Notes under the pieces: generated by a model
Databases searched by the model: none
What the model saw: the letters and a program-made list of their open reading frames with translations, nothing else
Told to the model about the DNA's origin: nothing
Program-made: the position numbers and the translations under genes
NCBI RefSeq assembly: GCF_036323735.1
Contig: NC_086024.1
Span: forward strand, 70,424,924-70,488,923
Direction of reading: 5' to 3'
Length of the DNA stretch: 64,000 bases
Source of the DNA: Rattus norvegicus
Lineage: Eukaryota > Chordata > Mammalia > Rodentia > Muridae
In this document: one piece after another, positions 44,852 to 56,495 of the stretch
How positions within the stretch are numbered: the first letter of the stretch is position 1
Layout of the letters: every line of letters starts with the position of its first letter

Positions 44852-45645
44852 ATTCATTTTTTATTGGATTTTTAATTTACATTTCAAATACTAATTCCTT
44901 TCCAGGTTTCCGTGACATAAGCTCCCTATCCCATCCTCCTCCCCTTCTTCTATAAGGGTGTTCCCCTACCCAACCAACTTGCCTTCCTGCCCCCCCAACA
45001 TTCCCCTACACTGGGGGTGTCCAGACTTGGCAGGACCACTGGCTTCTCATTCCATTGGTACCAACAAGGGCACCCTACGCTACATATGCAGCTGGAGCCA
45101 TGGGCCAGTTCACACATAGTTTTTGGGTAGTTTAGTCCCTGGGAATTCTGGTTGGTTGGTATTGTTGTTCTTAAGGGGTTGCAAGCCCCTTCAACTCATC
45201 AATCCTTTCTGTAATTTTTCCAACAGGGAACCCATTTGCAGTTCAATGGTTTGCTGCTAGCATCCTCCTCTGTATTTGACATCCTCTGGCTGTGCCTCTC
45301 AGGAAACAGCTAGATCAGTCTCTTGCCAGCATGTACTTCTTAACTTCATCAATATTATCTACTTTTGGTAGCTGTATATATATGGGCTGTATACCCGTGT
45401 GGGACAGGCTCAGAATGGCCATTCCTTCAGTCTCTGCTCCAAAATTTGCCTCCTTATCCTGTCCTATGAATATTTTGATCCCTCTTTTAAGAAGGACTGA
45501 AGCATCTGCACTTTGGTTGTCCTTCTTGAGCTTCATGCTGTCTGGGGACTGCATCTTGGGTAATTCGAGCTTTTGTGCTAATATCCACTTATTATCAGTG
45601 AGTGTATACCATGGTGTTTTTCTGGGATTGGGTTACCTCACCCAG
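44852..45645 (-). mobile_element. 5'-truncated L1 (3'UTR and ORF2 end)
   Basis: The reversed terminus TTTTTAATTTACATTTCAAATAC leads through diverged 3'UTR (GGCAGGACCACTGGCTTC, AGTCCCTGGGAATTCTGG) into the ORF2 end near 45590 (ATCAGTGAGTGTATACC). Similarity stops around 45645 (CACCCAGGATTG). It carries many substitutions and belongs to an older layer. Confidence 0.83.
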
Positions 45646-45659
45646 GATTGACCTAGTTC

Positions 45660-46635
45660 TATTTCAAAATGCCTTAACCAGTTCAGTTTAGTCATCACTA
45701 CCCATCACATTGCAACTGCTTTTGCTTTTTGTTTAATGAAGAATTGGGGGACCATTCTAAGCAGGTTATCTAAGTTGATTTCTCAATATGTATATCCTAT
45801 AACTTCTTCTTGATGAACTAGTAAAAAGAAATCAACAAAATAGGCTTTCTTAGGTCACCATTTAACATAAGAAACCAACAGCCCACGTGTAGATTTCAGG
45901 AAAGCTTGGTTTCTCTCTGTCATCCTCTGTCTGAAGCACTTGCTCTGTGGTCAGGTACTTAGGCAACCAGTAGTTCTAATAGTGATTAAGCTGCGAGCAG
46001 AATGAGAAGAACCTTGCATCTCATGTTGTTAGGGCTATGGTACTCTTCCACTGTCTCTGTGATATGTGTGCTTGATGGAGAAAAACATCTAAATGTGTAT
46101 CTTGGGCCACTAGAATGAAGGCTCTCATGTTCATTTGTCCAAAGTATGCCCCACTAATTGACCTTCACTTTCCACTAAACTTGCTAGTCCCATTGGACCC
46201 CCGAGCTCATCATTTTCTGCTTGTCACTGTTTTTGGTTATGTTTCTTCATTCTTTCAACTTAAAAATACAAATTTTCAGTTGACTTTTAAGCCTTTCTAT
46301 ATTTTGCATATTTTTAGAAATGGTTTAAGTAAAAATTTATCTCCTTCAAATGACTGCTCTGAATTTCTATAATGTATGTGTTATCCATAATACTATCATG
46401 GAGGCTGGCATAGAGACATAGCTATGATCCTCAGCATCTGGTGGAGTTCTCCTGGTTTTATGAGGGACCTCAACTTTGGACAAGTCAAGATCCAAAGCTT
46501 TGATATAATTTAACAAAAATAATAAAAGTTAATATTATTTAATGACTTTAATATTATTCAATAATAGTTAACTATCTATTATTACATTTTCAGAACTAGC
46601 CAGTATAAATCAAGTTGATATTTTGTTAAATATAT
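45660..46635. other. Non-coding sequence, nothing identified
   Basis: AT-rich DNA with no recognised repeat or gene. Confidence 0.4.
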
Positions 46636-46639
46636 TTTA

Positions 46640-46838
46640 GTAAAAGCCATTAGAATGGTTCAGAAGATAAAGCTCTTGCAACTTAAGATTGATACTTAAT
46701 CACTGGAACACAAAGAATGAAGAGATCAACTAACTCCAAAAACTGTCCTCTGAATTCTATCTCCATGCCATTGCATTCATATGTCCCTGTACACATACAT
46801 CATCATATCACAGTAATAATAATTAAACTTAATCCTTT
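46640..46838 (+). mobile_element. B4-type SINE
   Basis: GCCATTAGAATGGTTCAGAAG, ATAAAGCTCTTGCAACTTAAG, ACTCCAAAAACTGTCCTCTG and CCCTGTACACATACATC follow the B4 (ID-headed) order. The element is diverged. A young ID element has inserted just beyond it. Confidence 0.65.
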
Positions 46839-46851
46839 GAAAATATGCTTT

Positions 46852-46945
46852 TTTTTTTTGGTTCTTTTTTTCGGAGCTGGGGACCGAACCCAGGGCCTTG
46901 CGCTTCCTAGGTAAGCGCTCTACCACTGAGCTAAATCCCCAGCCC
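46852..46945 (-). mobile_element. ID SINE, near-consensus, with 13 bp target-site duplication
   Basis: On the minus strand it begins GGGCTGGGGATTTAGCTCAG and keeps the pol III A box (46933-46922) and B box (46890-46881). It ends CCCCAGCTCCG, followed by A7, GAACC and a final A run. ID elements derive from the BC1/tRNA-Ala-like lineage and are mobilised by L1 proteins. The perfect duplication GAAAATATGCTTT lies at 46839-46851 and 46946-46958, and the right copy is followed by AA. Closeness to consensus plus intact duplications indicates a recent insertion, possibly polymorphic between rats. Confidence 0.95.
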
Positions 46946-46958
46946 GAAAATATGCTTT

Positions 46959-48446
46959 AATGTAGACTTATGAATGGGAGTGAAAAGGGAAAGGCTTAGA
47001 AATACTAAGAATTGATGTTGACTTCTTTAAATTATACATAGTATTTAAAAGACATATGCAATGTAAAATTTAATGACATTCATTTAAAAATAGAGGTTCT
47101 GAGGAAAAAATAAACCATATTCTAGAGCATGGGTGTGAGTTTCTCTAAAAGAGTGGCATCTCTTTTTTTTTTTGTTGTTTTATTTTGTTTTTTATGACGC
47201 TCCATAGAAGCTATAAAGCAACATGTCAAAGGCAGTGGTACACTCTTGGGTGGACCTGCTCTCTTATATTTCACTACAAAGCTCTGCTTTTTTTCTTTAT
47301 AGTAAGCTCTTCATACTCATAATAGACTCCTTTCTAAATATAACCCCTGTGAAATTCATTGTTCTAGCATTCCAGACAAATTGCTAGATACAACTGACTT
47401 GTGTGGCTCTTGTGTCCTTTTGTTTGTGTGATTTTATATCTCCCTAGAATGCACATTAAGATTAGAAATTCCTTATTGCTCTCAAGGATTCTCTGTTTGG
47501 TCCTGGATTTTATTAGCATTTTATTTTGGTGAGGTTTGAGACAAGTTCTTTTATTCCTTGTTGGTTTTTAAGTTGTTAGGAAAACCAGAAATGCAGGAAG
47601 CTAGGGTATTCTCCTCCTGTAAACCAAGATGATAACCATGTCTCTTTCTCAGGTAACCAGGAAAAGGAATAGGTAGGCCTCCTTAGGGCATATCTATTGT
47701 TTAGCCTGATTCACTATCATTTTAACATAAATATCTATATATGAAAGGGATACTATTTTTATAATTGGTGTTCTTCACAGCAAATATGCAAATGTCAATT
47801 GGGCTGGAATTAGTGCTTCTGAGTTGCTGCACACCACCAATACCTTAGAATGAGGGACATCTTGTCCTTCTCAAGTGTACATAATTCTCTTTGTGTTTTT
47901 ATACTGCCTCCACAGACACTAGACTCTAAACTCTTATTTTTTTGTAATTTTATTTGCTTCGGCTCTGTTTCACATTTAACTACATTATGTATTCTCTACA
48001 GACTGGTGAAACTCCTAAACTTATTGAAATATGAAAGTCTCTGAAAGGGAAGACGAATTTTAACTTTTAACATTATTCCCCATTGATTGCGCTGTCCCTT
48101 AAGAGTCTTCATGCAATTTGTACCCTGTGGATGAAATCCATGTGCAACACCGCATTCATCACAATTGTGATGTCTTGGTGAGAATGATAACACCATTCCT
48201 CTGGGTCTCAGGTGAGGGATTTTGGCAGCAGATATGATCATTAGAACTAAATTTTCTTGTCATAAACAGTCCCGGTGTGTCAGCCATTCTTCCACAGCCC
48301 TGCAAATTCCATCTCTCCCCTCTCCCTTGAACCCCAACCACTCTGAAAGTAGAAAACAGAGCAACCCTTTACCTGATGTCACTAGCCACCCAAAAAAAGT
48401 GACCCTGCCCCACAAAGTCTATACAAAACTCTGAGGCAATAATCTG
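46959..48446. other. Non-coding sequence, possible LTR-like part at 48000-48446
   Basis: A T-rich patch lies at 47163-47195. From about 48000 the sequence is more balanced in composition. With the piece on the other side of the L1 insertion (49016-49150, containing CCAAATAAACCTACCC), it may be one interrupted LTR, but I could not name a family. Confidence 0.35.
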
Positions 48447-48456
48447 CATGCTACTT

Positions 48457-49005
48457 TTTTTTTTTATTAACTTGAGGGTTTCTTATTTACATTTCGAGTG
48501 TTATTCCGATTCCCGGTTTCCGGGCAAACATCCCCCTAATCCCTCCCCCTCCCCTTCGTTATGGGTGTTCCCCTCCCCACTCTCCTCCTCATTGCCGCCC
48601 TCTCCCCCAACAATCACGTTCACTGGAGGCTCAGTCTTAGCAGGACCAAGGGCTTCCCCTTCCACTGGTGCTCTTACTAGGATATTCATTGCTACCTATG
48701 AGGTCAGAGTCCAGGGTCAGTCCATGTATAGTCTTTAGGTACTGGCTTAGTCCCTGGAAGCTCTAGTTGCTTGGCATTGTTGTTCATAAGGGGTCTCAAG
48801 CCCCTTCAAGCTCTTCCAGTCCTTTCTCTGATTCCTTCAACGGGGGTCCTGTTCTCAGTTCAGTGGTTTGCTGCTGACATTCGCCTCTGTATTTGCTGTA
48901 TTCTGGCTGTGTCTCTCGGGAGAGATCTACATCCGGCTCCTGTAGGCCTGCACTTCTTTGCTTCATCCATCTTGTCTAATTGGGTGGCTGTATATGTATG
49001 GGCCA
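48457..49005 (-). mobile_element. 5'-truncated recent L1 with 10 bp target-site duplication
   Basis: The T run (48455-48466) is followed by the L1 3' terminus ATTAACTTGAGGGTTTC and 3'UTR closely matching 32651-33180, ending inside the 3'UTR at GTATGGGC. The duplication CATGCTACTT lies at 48447-48456 and 49006-49015, with CATG also matching the L1 itself at the 5' junction. Confidence 0.9.
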
Positions 49006-49015
49006 CATGCTACTT

Positions 49016-50820
49016 CTTATGGTTTCATCCCTTGAGACTGGTGAACTTGCCTGGAATCCCATTTCCAAATAAACCTACCCTTTTCACTTTAATTCAGCTG
49101 AATTGGCTTATTTTTTGGCAGTGTAAACTCTATCAGAACCCATGTCTCCAACTCTAATAACCATAGAGTGCTACTTGGACTACCCTTCATTTGAGGACTT
49201 ATCAAGTGCAGAACATCCGTGACCAGAAAGTGGATCCTCACCAGACATTACTCTTTCAGAACTGTCAGACACAAAATTGTATTGTCTATCCCCTCATTTT
49301 CTATACTAATTAATAATTGAAATGTAGAAAAACCTTGAGTGCAACAATTAGCAACAGAGAAATCTCAAATCCTGGCAGGCAACAGCAGACAGTTAAAGAG
49401 AGGCATTGATTGGAAACAAGAAAACATGTATGTAGACACGCACAGAGGAATAGCCTTGGACATACAGAGGAGAGAGTGAGGAAACTGAAAAATCCAGACT
49501 TTTCCTCTCTTTGACTGGAGGTTATTTTAAGTCTCTGAATTTAAGTAACCCAATTTAGGGTTGGTCAGTTTAAAAATGAGGAAGAATGGTCGATTGGCCC
49601 TAAATTGGTCTATAACAAGTCCTGATCTGGCCTGAAGCTTGTTGAGCCAGTCCATCATCAAGGGGCTGGCAGCTGAGACAAAAGACTGCAATCCCTTTGA
49701 TTAATACTGCCAAGATTTTGTCTCAAGTTAGAGAAAGAAGTTTAGCATCAGACACCTTTTGCCTTCTATTTAAACTCAAGCCTTGTGGTAGCAACCGAGA
49801 AAATAGACTCAGAATGGTCATTACATCTGAGGGCTCTTAGGGTCCAGGCTCTGACCCTCACAACTCCAGTTACAGCATCATTTCCTATCAGAATATTTCT
49901 TGTCTGGAAAACTTTACCAAATAATTGAAAGAGAATTTTTGTGTTAATTTTCATTAATTCTGCCTATTGTATAGGAATTTCGTACAGGACTGTTTATTAG
50001 GTTAAAACAATTGACATTTTTGTCTAGTCATTGCTGCAACACAGGAGAAAAATACAAAAATAAAATATGTATTGCTTTACATAGCTATTTACACTCAAGT
50101 ATATTTAAATAAAGGGCTATGCTGAGTGGAAACCTATGGAGAGTGAAATTGCTCCAGTTTAGATTCCCCAACCATCTCAAATCTTTCTAGTAAAGAATCT
50201 TCTGTATTATTTAAAACTCTAATCATGCCTTCCCTATGTCTGGGTGAACAGAACGTGTCACTATTAAAATCACAGCAGTCATTCTAACATAAAAATCACC
50301 AAGGGAAAAATAAAGATATGAATGCAATAAGATTTTTTCACACTCTATAAAGTTTTCCTCTTGTTAAGCTTTAAAGATTTTCTAGTGTTTGCCCAGATTA
50401 GCGTTATTTCTAAAATATGTGATGGTTAGACTGCCTACAGTAAATGAAGTAGTGTCAGATATGCAGGAGGTAATCCACTTGGTATTTGAAAACCGCTACT
50501 TCAGAAAATAGAAATGAGGTCTGCATGTAAACTTAGTATTATTTGTTTTATGCGAGTTTGAAGGGAGTCTTTCCTTTTTTTTCTCTGTCAAGCATATCTC
50601 TTCTCATTTCAAAAGAGAGTATGGTAAGCCCATGAACAGGACTAATATGAATTTTCAAAATAACAACTCAGCTTCAACTTCTGAAGTTCTGATTCATTTT
50701 CCCTCCTTTACACTCACTCACGACCTTGTCTACCATTCCTTTCAAGGATTAATCCATACTAAATTCATGCTGTTATCAATTTGATGTTGAACTGTTTCTC
50801 TCGAAGAATCTTTCTGTTTT
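49016..50820. other. Non-coding sequence, first part possibly LTR-derived
   Basis: 49016-49150 contains AAATAAACCTACCC and GCTGAATTGGCTTATTTTTTGG, suggestive of an LTR polyadenylation region. The rest, including 49500-49870, is unassigned. No coding region recognised. Confidence 0.35.
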
Positions 50821-50824
50821 TTTA

Positions 50825-50965
50825 AAGGATTTGTTTTGTTTTTATTTGTGTTTGTGAGTATGTGTGTTTTGCATGTTAGTATACGATGTACATGTGGGTA
50901 CCCACAAAGGTTTGAAGACAGCACCATATATATACTGGATCCACAGGAGCTGTTGTGACAATTCA
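50825..50965 (-). mobile_element. B3/B4-class SINE 3' remnant
   Basis: A GT-rich segment (GTGTTTGTGAGTATGTGTG) is followed by GGTTTGAAGACAGCACC and ACTGGATCCACAGGAGCTG, the reversed 3' half of a tRNA-headed rodent SINE. The head is missing. Confidence 0.45.
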
Positions 50966-51900
50966 ATGCAGTTTTCTTCAGTTTGTATCCTTGTTGAGGT
51001 CATTTCAGATTTGACTAGAATTTAATTTTCTTTGTGGAGAATCCCATGGAAAATGACCAAACTCTGTTCCAGGAGCTCAAGGTCACGATGCACCAGCTAA
51101 CTTGCCTTATCTCAATTAAAAGCCTTGCCCATACAGAAGCTCTTCCAGTTAACTACTTACCTTCACTTTTGTTAAACTACTTGCTTCATTGATGCTCTCA
51201 TGCAGCTTGCTGAGTGAGAAAAGTCAGGAGCTGCTCTGGACATTTGACTAATACCTGAGTGCAATTCCAGTTGGTTGGATAAAAGCCTTCAATTGGGTAA
51301 TCAAATGTGTCCAAGTGGTCAAATCTGATGGGCTTCCTGTGACATTGAGACAGACTTGAGATAGGTAATTGCATGAAGAAAAAGCACTAATAAACCCATC
51401 CTATCCCATCAAAATATCTTTCTAGTTCTACAAGTTAGTGATGCACCAAAAAATTATAAGAAGAGTTCCCTGAAGACAAAACCACAAAGCAAACCCAACA
51501 AAAAAATTATACCAATGACAGGAGGCAAATGAGAATAGAGAGCCCAGACATGTTTTCTAGGCCTGACTCAGCTTGGCATTCCAAAGCTTCCTGTTTTCTG
51601 TGATGCCCTAGAGGCAGAACTATGCAGATGAATGAACTCAACATGCACGGAAGCTCTTGATTTATTGGGGCTTCTTATAAATTATCTCGCTTGGATAATT
51701 TATAAGATATGGAAACAAAGCATTTGTTTTTTATTTTCAAAATTTTTTTATTTTCAAATTTTTACCACCTCTACTTACTTTAAACAATACTCAATAAAAC
51801 TAAGAGAAAAACACAGCTCAGAAATGTGAAAGCTAAGGAAACGCCATGATTGTGATGCTATTTCAATATCCTAAACCAAAGATGCACAGGCCAGGGGATG
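50966..51900. other. Non-coding sequence, nothing identified
   Basis: No repeat or gene recognised. Confidence 0.4.
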
Positions 51901-51929
51901 TCTACTTTTGACTTTTTTATTAAAAGCTT

Positions 51930-52370
51930 TGTATTCATATTATTGTTATTATTATTATTGTCCCCAACTCCCCACCCCCTATTTCCTCCCCACCAACCCT
52001 CCTACTCCCTGGGGGCTCAAATAAGACCCAGAAGTCCTCTGCTATATATGTGTTGGGGCCTCATATCAGCTGGGATATGTTGACCGGTTGGTGGCTTAGA
52101 GTCTGAGTAATCTCACTGTGGGAGGGGCAGGTGAGTTGAGATGCTGCTCTTCCAATAGGCTTGCCCTCCTCCTCAGTTCCTTCCATCTTTTCCCTAATTC
52201 TACCACAGGGGTCAGCAGCTTCTTTCCATTGATTGGGTGTAAATATCTGTATCTGATTCTTTTAGGTGCGTGTTGGGCCTTTAGGAGTGCAGTCATGCTG
52301 GACTCCTGTTTGGCTGTTGGAGATATGGGTGCAGCCATGGAGAATCCTTCATGAGTACACCTTGGAAGGG
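51930..52370 (-). mobile_element. L1 (Lx-type) 3'UTR, terminal part
   Basis: After a (TTA)n patch (51938-51959) come reversed Lx landmarks: CTCCCTGGGGGCTCAAATAAG, GTTGGGGCCTCATATCAGC, GACCGGTTGGTGGCTTAGAG and TCTACCACAGGGGTCAGCAG. It probably continues, after an unassigned gap, as the block at 52665-53545. Confidence 0.75.
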
Positions 52371-52664
52371 TTCTGCTATGGGGATTTCACTCCAAATACA
52401 AGGTTCCATTCCTGAAGGAGGTCCTGTTTTGAAGGTAAACGTGTTATTTAGCAATTTATAAATATGAACTCATATATTCAGCAACAAACACCTGAGACCA
52501 AAAGTGGGATTATTGTTTTTCAGTTATTGAATGGCAATGGCATAGATTCAGGGTCAGGTTAGAATCAATAAGACTGGTTTTGTAAAACAGTCAAATGAAT
52601 CCACTCTCTATATAAACATACAAATGTTTATGAATTGGAAAGATACATTTCACGTTAGGAATGC
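52371..52664. other. Unassigned gap between two Lx blocks
   Basis: I do not recognise this sequence. It may be a diverged stretch of the same L1 or a later insertion. Confidence 0.35.
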
Positions 52665-53545
52665 TGGCATTTGACCTCTTTTCTCAGCTCTAGGACCCCA
52701 TCTGCTACAGATCTGTACAGGTCCACTGCATTCTGTCTCAGTTTCTGTGAATTTATCTATGTGTCTTCACTACTGCTCTGTTTCCTTGCTATTCTGCAGG
52801 CCATAAGCTCTTGCATTCTTTCTGCCTCCTCTTCCAAAGAGTTTCCTGTACAATTAGTTGAGGGATTTTATGGAAACACTCAGTTTAGCATTGAGTGTCC
52901 TAAAATTTTTCACTCTACACATATTGTCTGGCTCTAGGTTTCTATAAACCCAAATGCTGCAAAAAGGAGCTTCTCTATGCAAGACATTCCTCTATGAGTA
53001 CAACACAAATTCCATAGGCACCATTTATTGGTATATTCACTTAGTAGAACATAATATTTGGTTTGTCACCACATTATTGATATATCTAGTTTTCAGTTCT
53101 TGGCTACATGTAGTGTTGTATATAGTTCCATTCTGTGGGGTGTGCCATAAGCCAAATCAGATATCAGTTGATTACTCCAACAAGCTTTGTGCCTCTATTG
53201 AATTAGTATATCTCATAGGAAGGTCACCCTTGTAAATCAAAGGCTTTATAGCTGCATTCATGTTTACCTTTCTCTTTTGGTAGCATCCATAGTACATACC
53301 ATGAACGTTAGTCCAGAAAAATTAAGACTTTATGCAGACATCAAATCAACTTCTGTGTTCAATGTGTTGAACAGGTTTTGTCTTCACCGATAATGCCTTA
53401 CTTTCAGGTTTTAGAGAGCATGGAACCAATAACTTGGGTTGTTTTGGAGTTCCAATGGAACTCCTTTGCTCAACAATTTGATTAAATGTGACCTATTCCC
53501 AATACTGGAAACTTCATTTGATGATAAAAGATGTCCAGTTGGGGA
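52665..53545 (-). mobile_element. L1 (Lx-type) upstream 3'UTR block
   Basis: Reversed Lx-type non-coding sequence: TTTCTGCCTCCTCTTCC, CAAGCTTTGTGCCTCTATTG, CTCTTTTGGTAGCATCCATAG, AATAACTTGGGTTGTTTTGG and AAAAGATGTCCAGTTGGGG. It is continuous with the general order of old rodent L1 3' regions. ORFs in it are incidental. Confidence 0.7.
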
Positions 53546-54081
53546 TGTTATTTGCATCAATATGGACCAGTTTTATTTTTATCAAAGAAAATAAAATTTT
53601 AAGAATCTTCTCTTTATTGAAAAAAATGCCAAAAAATTTTTCACTAATTTTTATTTATATTTGACAACTCTCATAATTGAAGGCAATGTATAACAAGGTG
53701 CATTTTAATAGCAGTGATGACAAAAATAATAATTGTGATTACTGTGTTTTATAGTTTTCCATATAAAACTCAGTTTTATATATCTAAATTTCAGTATTTC
53801 AGTATTTATATGTTTAAACAAAGTAAACATAAAGACTGAAAATTACATATTTATCTTTTAAATTCACAAAATACATTAGTGCATTATTGATATTTCTGTA
53901 AAGATTATGATATTTCATAATCAATTTGTTTTTCATAAAAGTCTCATTCAATATTAAATATAGAACAAAATATGTTTTGATTTTCCAAAGAAGTTTAGAA
54001 TCCAATAAAACACAGTTTTTAACTATGCATATTGAGCTTATACCGGAGAAAAATTGTCTACCTATTTTGAAACTTTGATCA
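53546..54081. other. AT-rich non-coding sequence
   Basis: Very AT-rich. No repeat family or gene recognised before the young L1. Confidence 0.4.
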
Positions 54082-54091
54082 TCTGATTCTT

Positions 54092-55928
54092 TTTTTTTTT
54101 AACATTTTTTTTTATTAACTTGAGTATTTCTTATATACATTTCGAGTGTTATTCCCTTTCCCGGTTTCCGGGCAAACATCCCCCTCCCCCTCCCCTTCCT
54201 TATGGGTGTTCCCCTCCCAACCCTCCCCCCATTGCTGCCCTCCCCCCATAGACTAGTTCACTGGGGGTTCAGTCTTAGCAGGACCCAAGGCTTCCCCTTC
54301 CACTGGTGCTCTTACTAGGATATTCATTGCTACCTATGGGGTCAGAGTCCAGGGTCAGTCCATGTATAGTCTTTAGGTAGTGGCTTAGTCCCTGGAAGCT
54401 CTGGTTGCTTGGCATTGTTGTACATATGGGGTCTCGAGCCCCTTCAAGCTCTTCCAGTTCTTTCTCTGATTCCTTCAACGGGGGTCCTATTCTCAGTTCA
54501 GTGGTTTGCTGCTGGTATTCGCCTCTGTATTTGCTGTATTCTGGCTGTGTCTCTCAGGAGCGATCTACATCCGGCTCCTGTCGGTCTGCACTTCTTTGCT
54601 TCATCCATCTTGTCTAATTGGGTGGCTGTATATGTATGGGCCACATGTGGGGCAGGCTCTGAATGGGTGTTCCTTAAGTCTCTGTTTTAATCTTTGCCTC
54701 TCCCTTCCCTGCCAAGGGTATTCTTTTTCCTCATTTAAAGAAGGAGTGAAGCATTCACATTTTGATCATCCGTCTTGAGTTTCGTTTGTTCTAGGGATCT
54801 AGGGTAATTCAAGCATTTGGGCTAATAGCCACTTATCAATGAGTGCATACCATGTATGTCTTTCTGTGATTGGGTTAGCTCACTCAGGATGATATTTTCC
54901 AGTTCCAACCATTTGCCTACGAATTTCATAAACTCGTTGTTTTTGATAGCTGAGTAATATTCCATTGTGTAGATGTACCACATTTTCTGTATCCATTCCT
55001 CTGTTGAAGGGCATCTGGGTTCTTTCCATTTTCTGGCTATTATAAATAAGGCTGCGATGAACATAGTGGAGCACGTGTCTCTTTTATATGTTGAGGCATC
55101 TTTTGGGTATATGCCCAAGAGAGGTATAGCTGGATCCTCAGGCAGTTCAATGTCCAATTTTCTGAGGAACCTCCAGACTGATTTCCAGAATGGTTTTACC
55201 AGTCTGCAATCCCACCAACAATGGAGGAGTGTTCCTCTTTCTCCACATCCTCGCCAGCATCTGCTGTCACCTGAGTTTTTGATCTTAGCCAATCGCACTG
55301 GTGTGAGGTGAAATCTCAGGGTTGTTTTGATTTGCATTTCCCTTATGACTAAGGATGTTGAACATTTCTTTAGGTGTTTCTCAGCCATTCGGCAGTCCTC
55401 AGCTGTGAATTCTTTGTTTAGCTCTGAACCCCATTTTTTAATAGGGTTATTTGTTTCCCTGCGGTCTAACTTCTTGAGTTCTTTGTATATTTTGGATATA
55501 AGGCCTCTATCTGTTGTAGGATTGGTAAAGATCTTTTCCCAATCTGTTGGTTGCCGTTTTGTCCTAACCACAGTGTCCTTTGCCTTACAGAAGCTTTGCA
55601 GTTTTATGAGATCCCATTTGTCGATTCTTGATCTTAGAGCATAAGCCATTGGTGTTTTGTTCAGGAAATTTTTTCCAGTGCCCATGTGTTTTAGATGTTT
55701 CCCTAGTTTTTCTTCTATTAGTTTGAGTGTGTCTGGTTTGATGTGGAGGTCCTTGATCCACTTGGACTTAAGCTTTGTACAGGGTGATAAGCATGGATCG
55801 ATCTGCATTCTTCTACATGTTGCCCTCCAGTTGAACCAGCACCATTTGCTGAAAATGCTATCTTTTTTCCATTGGATGGTTTTGGCTTTTTTGTCAAAAA
55901 TCAAGTGACCATAGGTGTGTGCGTTCAT
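54092..55928 (-). mobile_element. L1: Young 5'-truncated L1 with 10 bp target-site duplication
   Basis: 1.8 kb in the same orientation as the 32.5-39.2 kb copy and collinear with its 32651-34466 at a constant offset of 21,462 bp. The A tail reads T12, AAC, T9 on the plus strand (54091-54112). The duplication TCTGATTCTT lies at 54082-54091 and 55929-55938. It contains the full 3'UTR and the last 368 codons of ORF2, but no promoter, ORF1, endonuclease or polymerase core, so it is inert. Confidence 0.93.
54822..55928 (-). pseudogene. ORF2: L1 ORF2 C-terminal fragment, open
   Basis: 368 codons remain open from the truncation point to the normal ORF2 stop. They encode the C-terminal region downstream of the reverse transcriptase, including the Cys/His motif CWRGCGERGTLLHCWWDC and the terminal HGMHSLISGY. 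It differs from the 33360-34466 copy at about seven or eight residues (for example Gly/Lys, Glu/Lys, Met/Leu, Leu/Phe, Lys/Glu, Ser/Phe and Gly/Asp exchanges), so both insertions are recent. The first Met is an internal residue of the family, not a start codon. There is no promoter, and expression is not expected. Confidence 0.92.
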
Positions 55929-56198
55929 TCTGATTCTTATCAGCAGCTTGACTACACTCTTCTGAGGTACCTATTTTCTATTAAAATTTAATTGACTAAA
56001 CCTTAAACCTTTATGCAACTTTAAGGAATGCTGGTAATGCCCCAACTCTGATTTTTTGAACTCTACTTTTGCATAACATGTGATTATCAAATGATCATTG
56101 GTTTCATTCTGTTAGTAACACATATAATCATTCATTTTCTGTCTTTATCATCTTTATCCTTCTTTACCTCTCAAGAAAAATCCATACTTACTGTGTGG

Positions 56199-56495
56199 TT
56201 TGAATGAGAATAATTAACATAGGCTCTACATGAATACTTGGGTTCCAGTTGATAGAACTGTTTGGAAAGATTAGAAAGTATTACCTTTCATCTCTATTTC
56301 TAGTTCATGTCTTTGGAAAAGAATGTAAGCTTTCAAATACTATCCCCCCATCATGCTTGCCTGCCTGCTGCCATGCTCCATGCCATGATGTTAAAAAACA
56401 CTGAATATGCAAACCTAAATAAACTCTTTTATAAATTTCCTTGCTCATGGGCTTTTTACTAGAGCTGTAGAACAATAGCTAATACCAGCATAAAC
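56199..56495 (+). mobile_element. Solo LTR of the MaLR class (MTD-type)
   Basis: It starts GTGTGGTTTGAATGAGAATA and keeps AGTTGATAGAACTGTTTGG, GAATGTAAGCTTTCAAATAC, GCTTGCCTGCCTGCTGCCATG, CATGCCATGATG and the polyadenylation region CTAAATAAACTCTTTTATAA, ending near TAGAACAATAGCTAATACC. MaLR elements are ancient non-autonomous ERVL relatives. Only the LTR is present, with no internal retroviral genes. Confidence 0.75.

Noticed and set aside
46852..46945. Candidate functional tRNA gene
   Set aside because: The A and B boxes are those of an ID SINE derived from a tRNA-like RNA. It has an A tail and target-site duplication, so it is a retroposed SINE.
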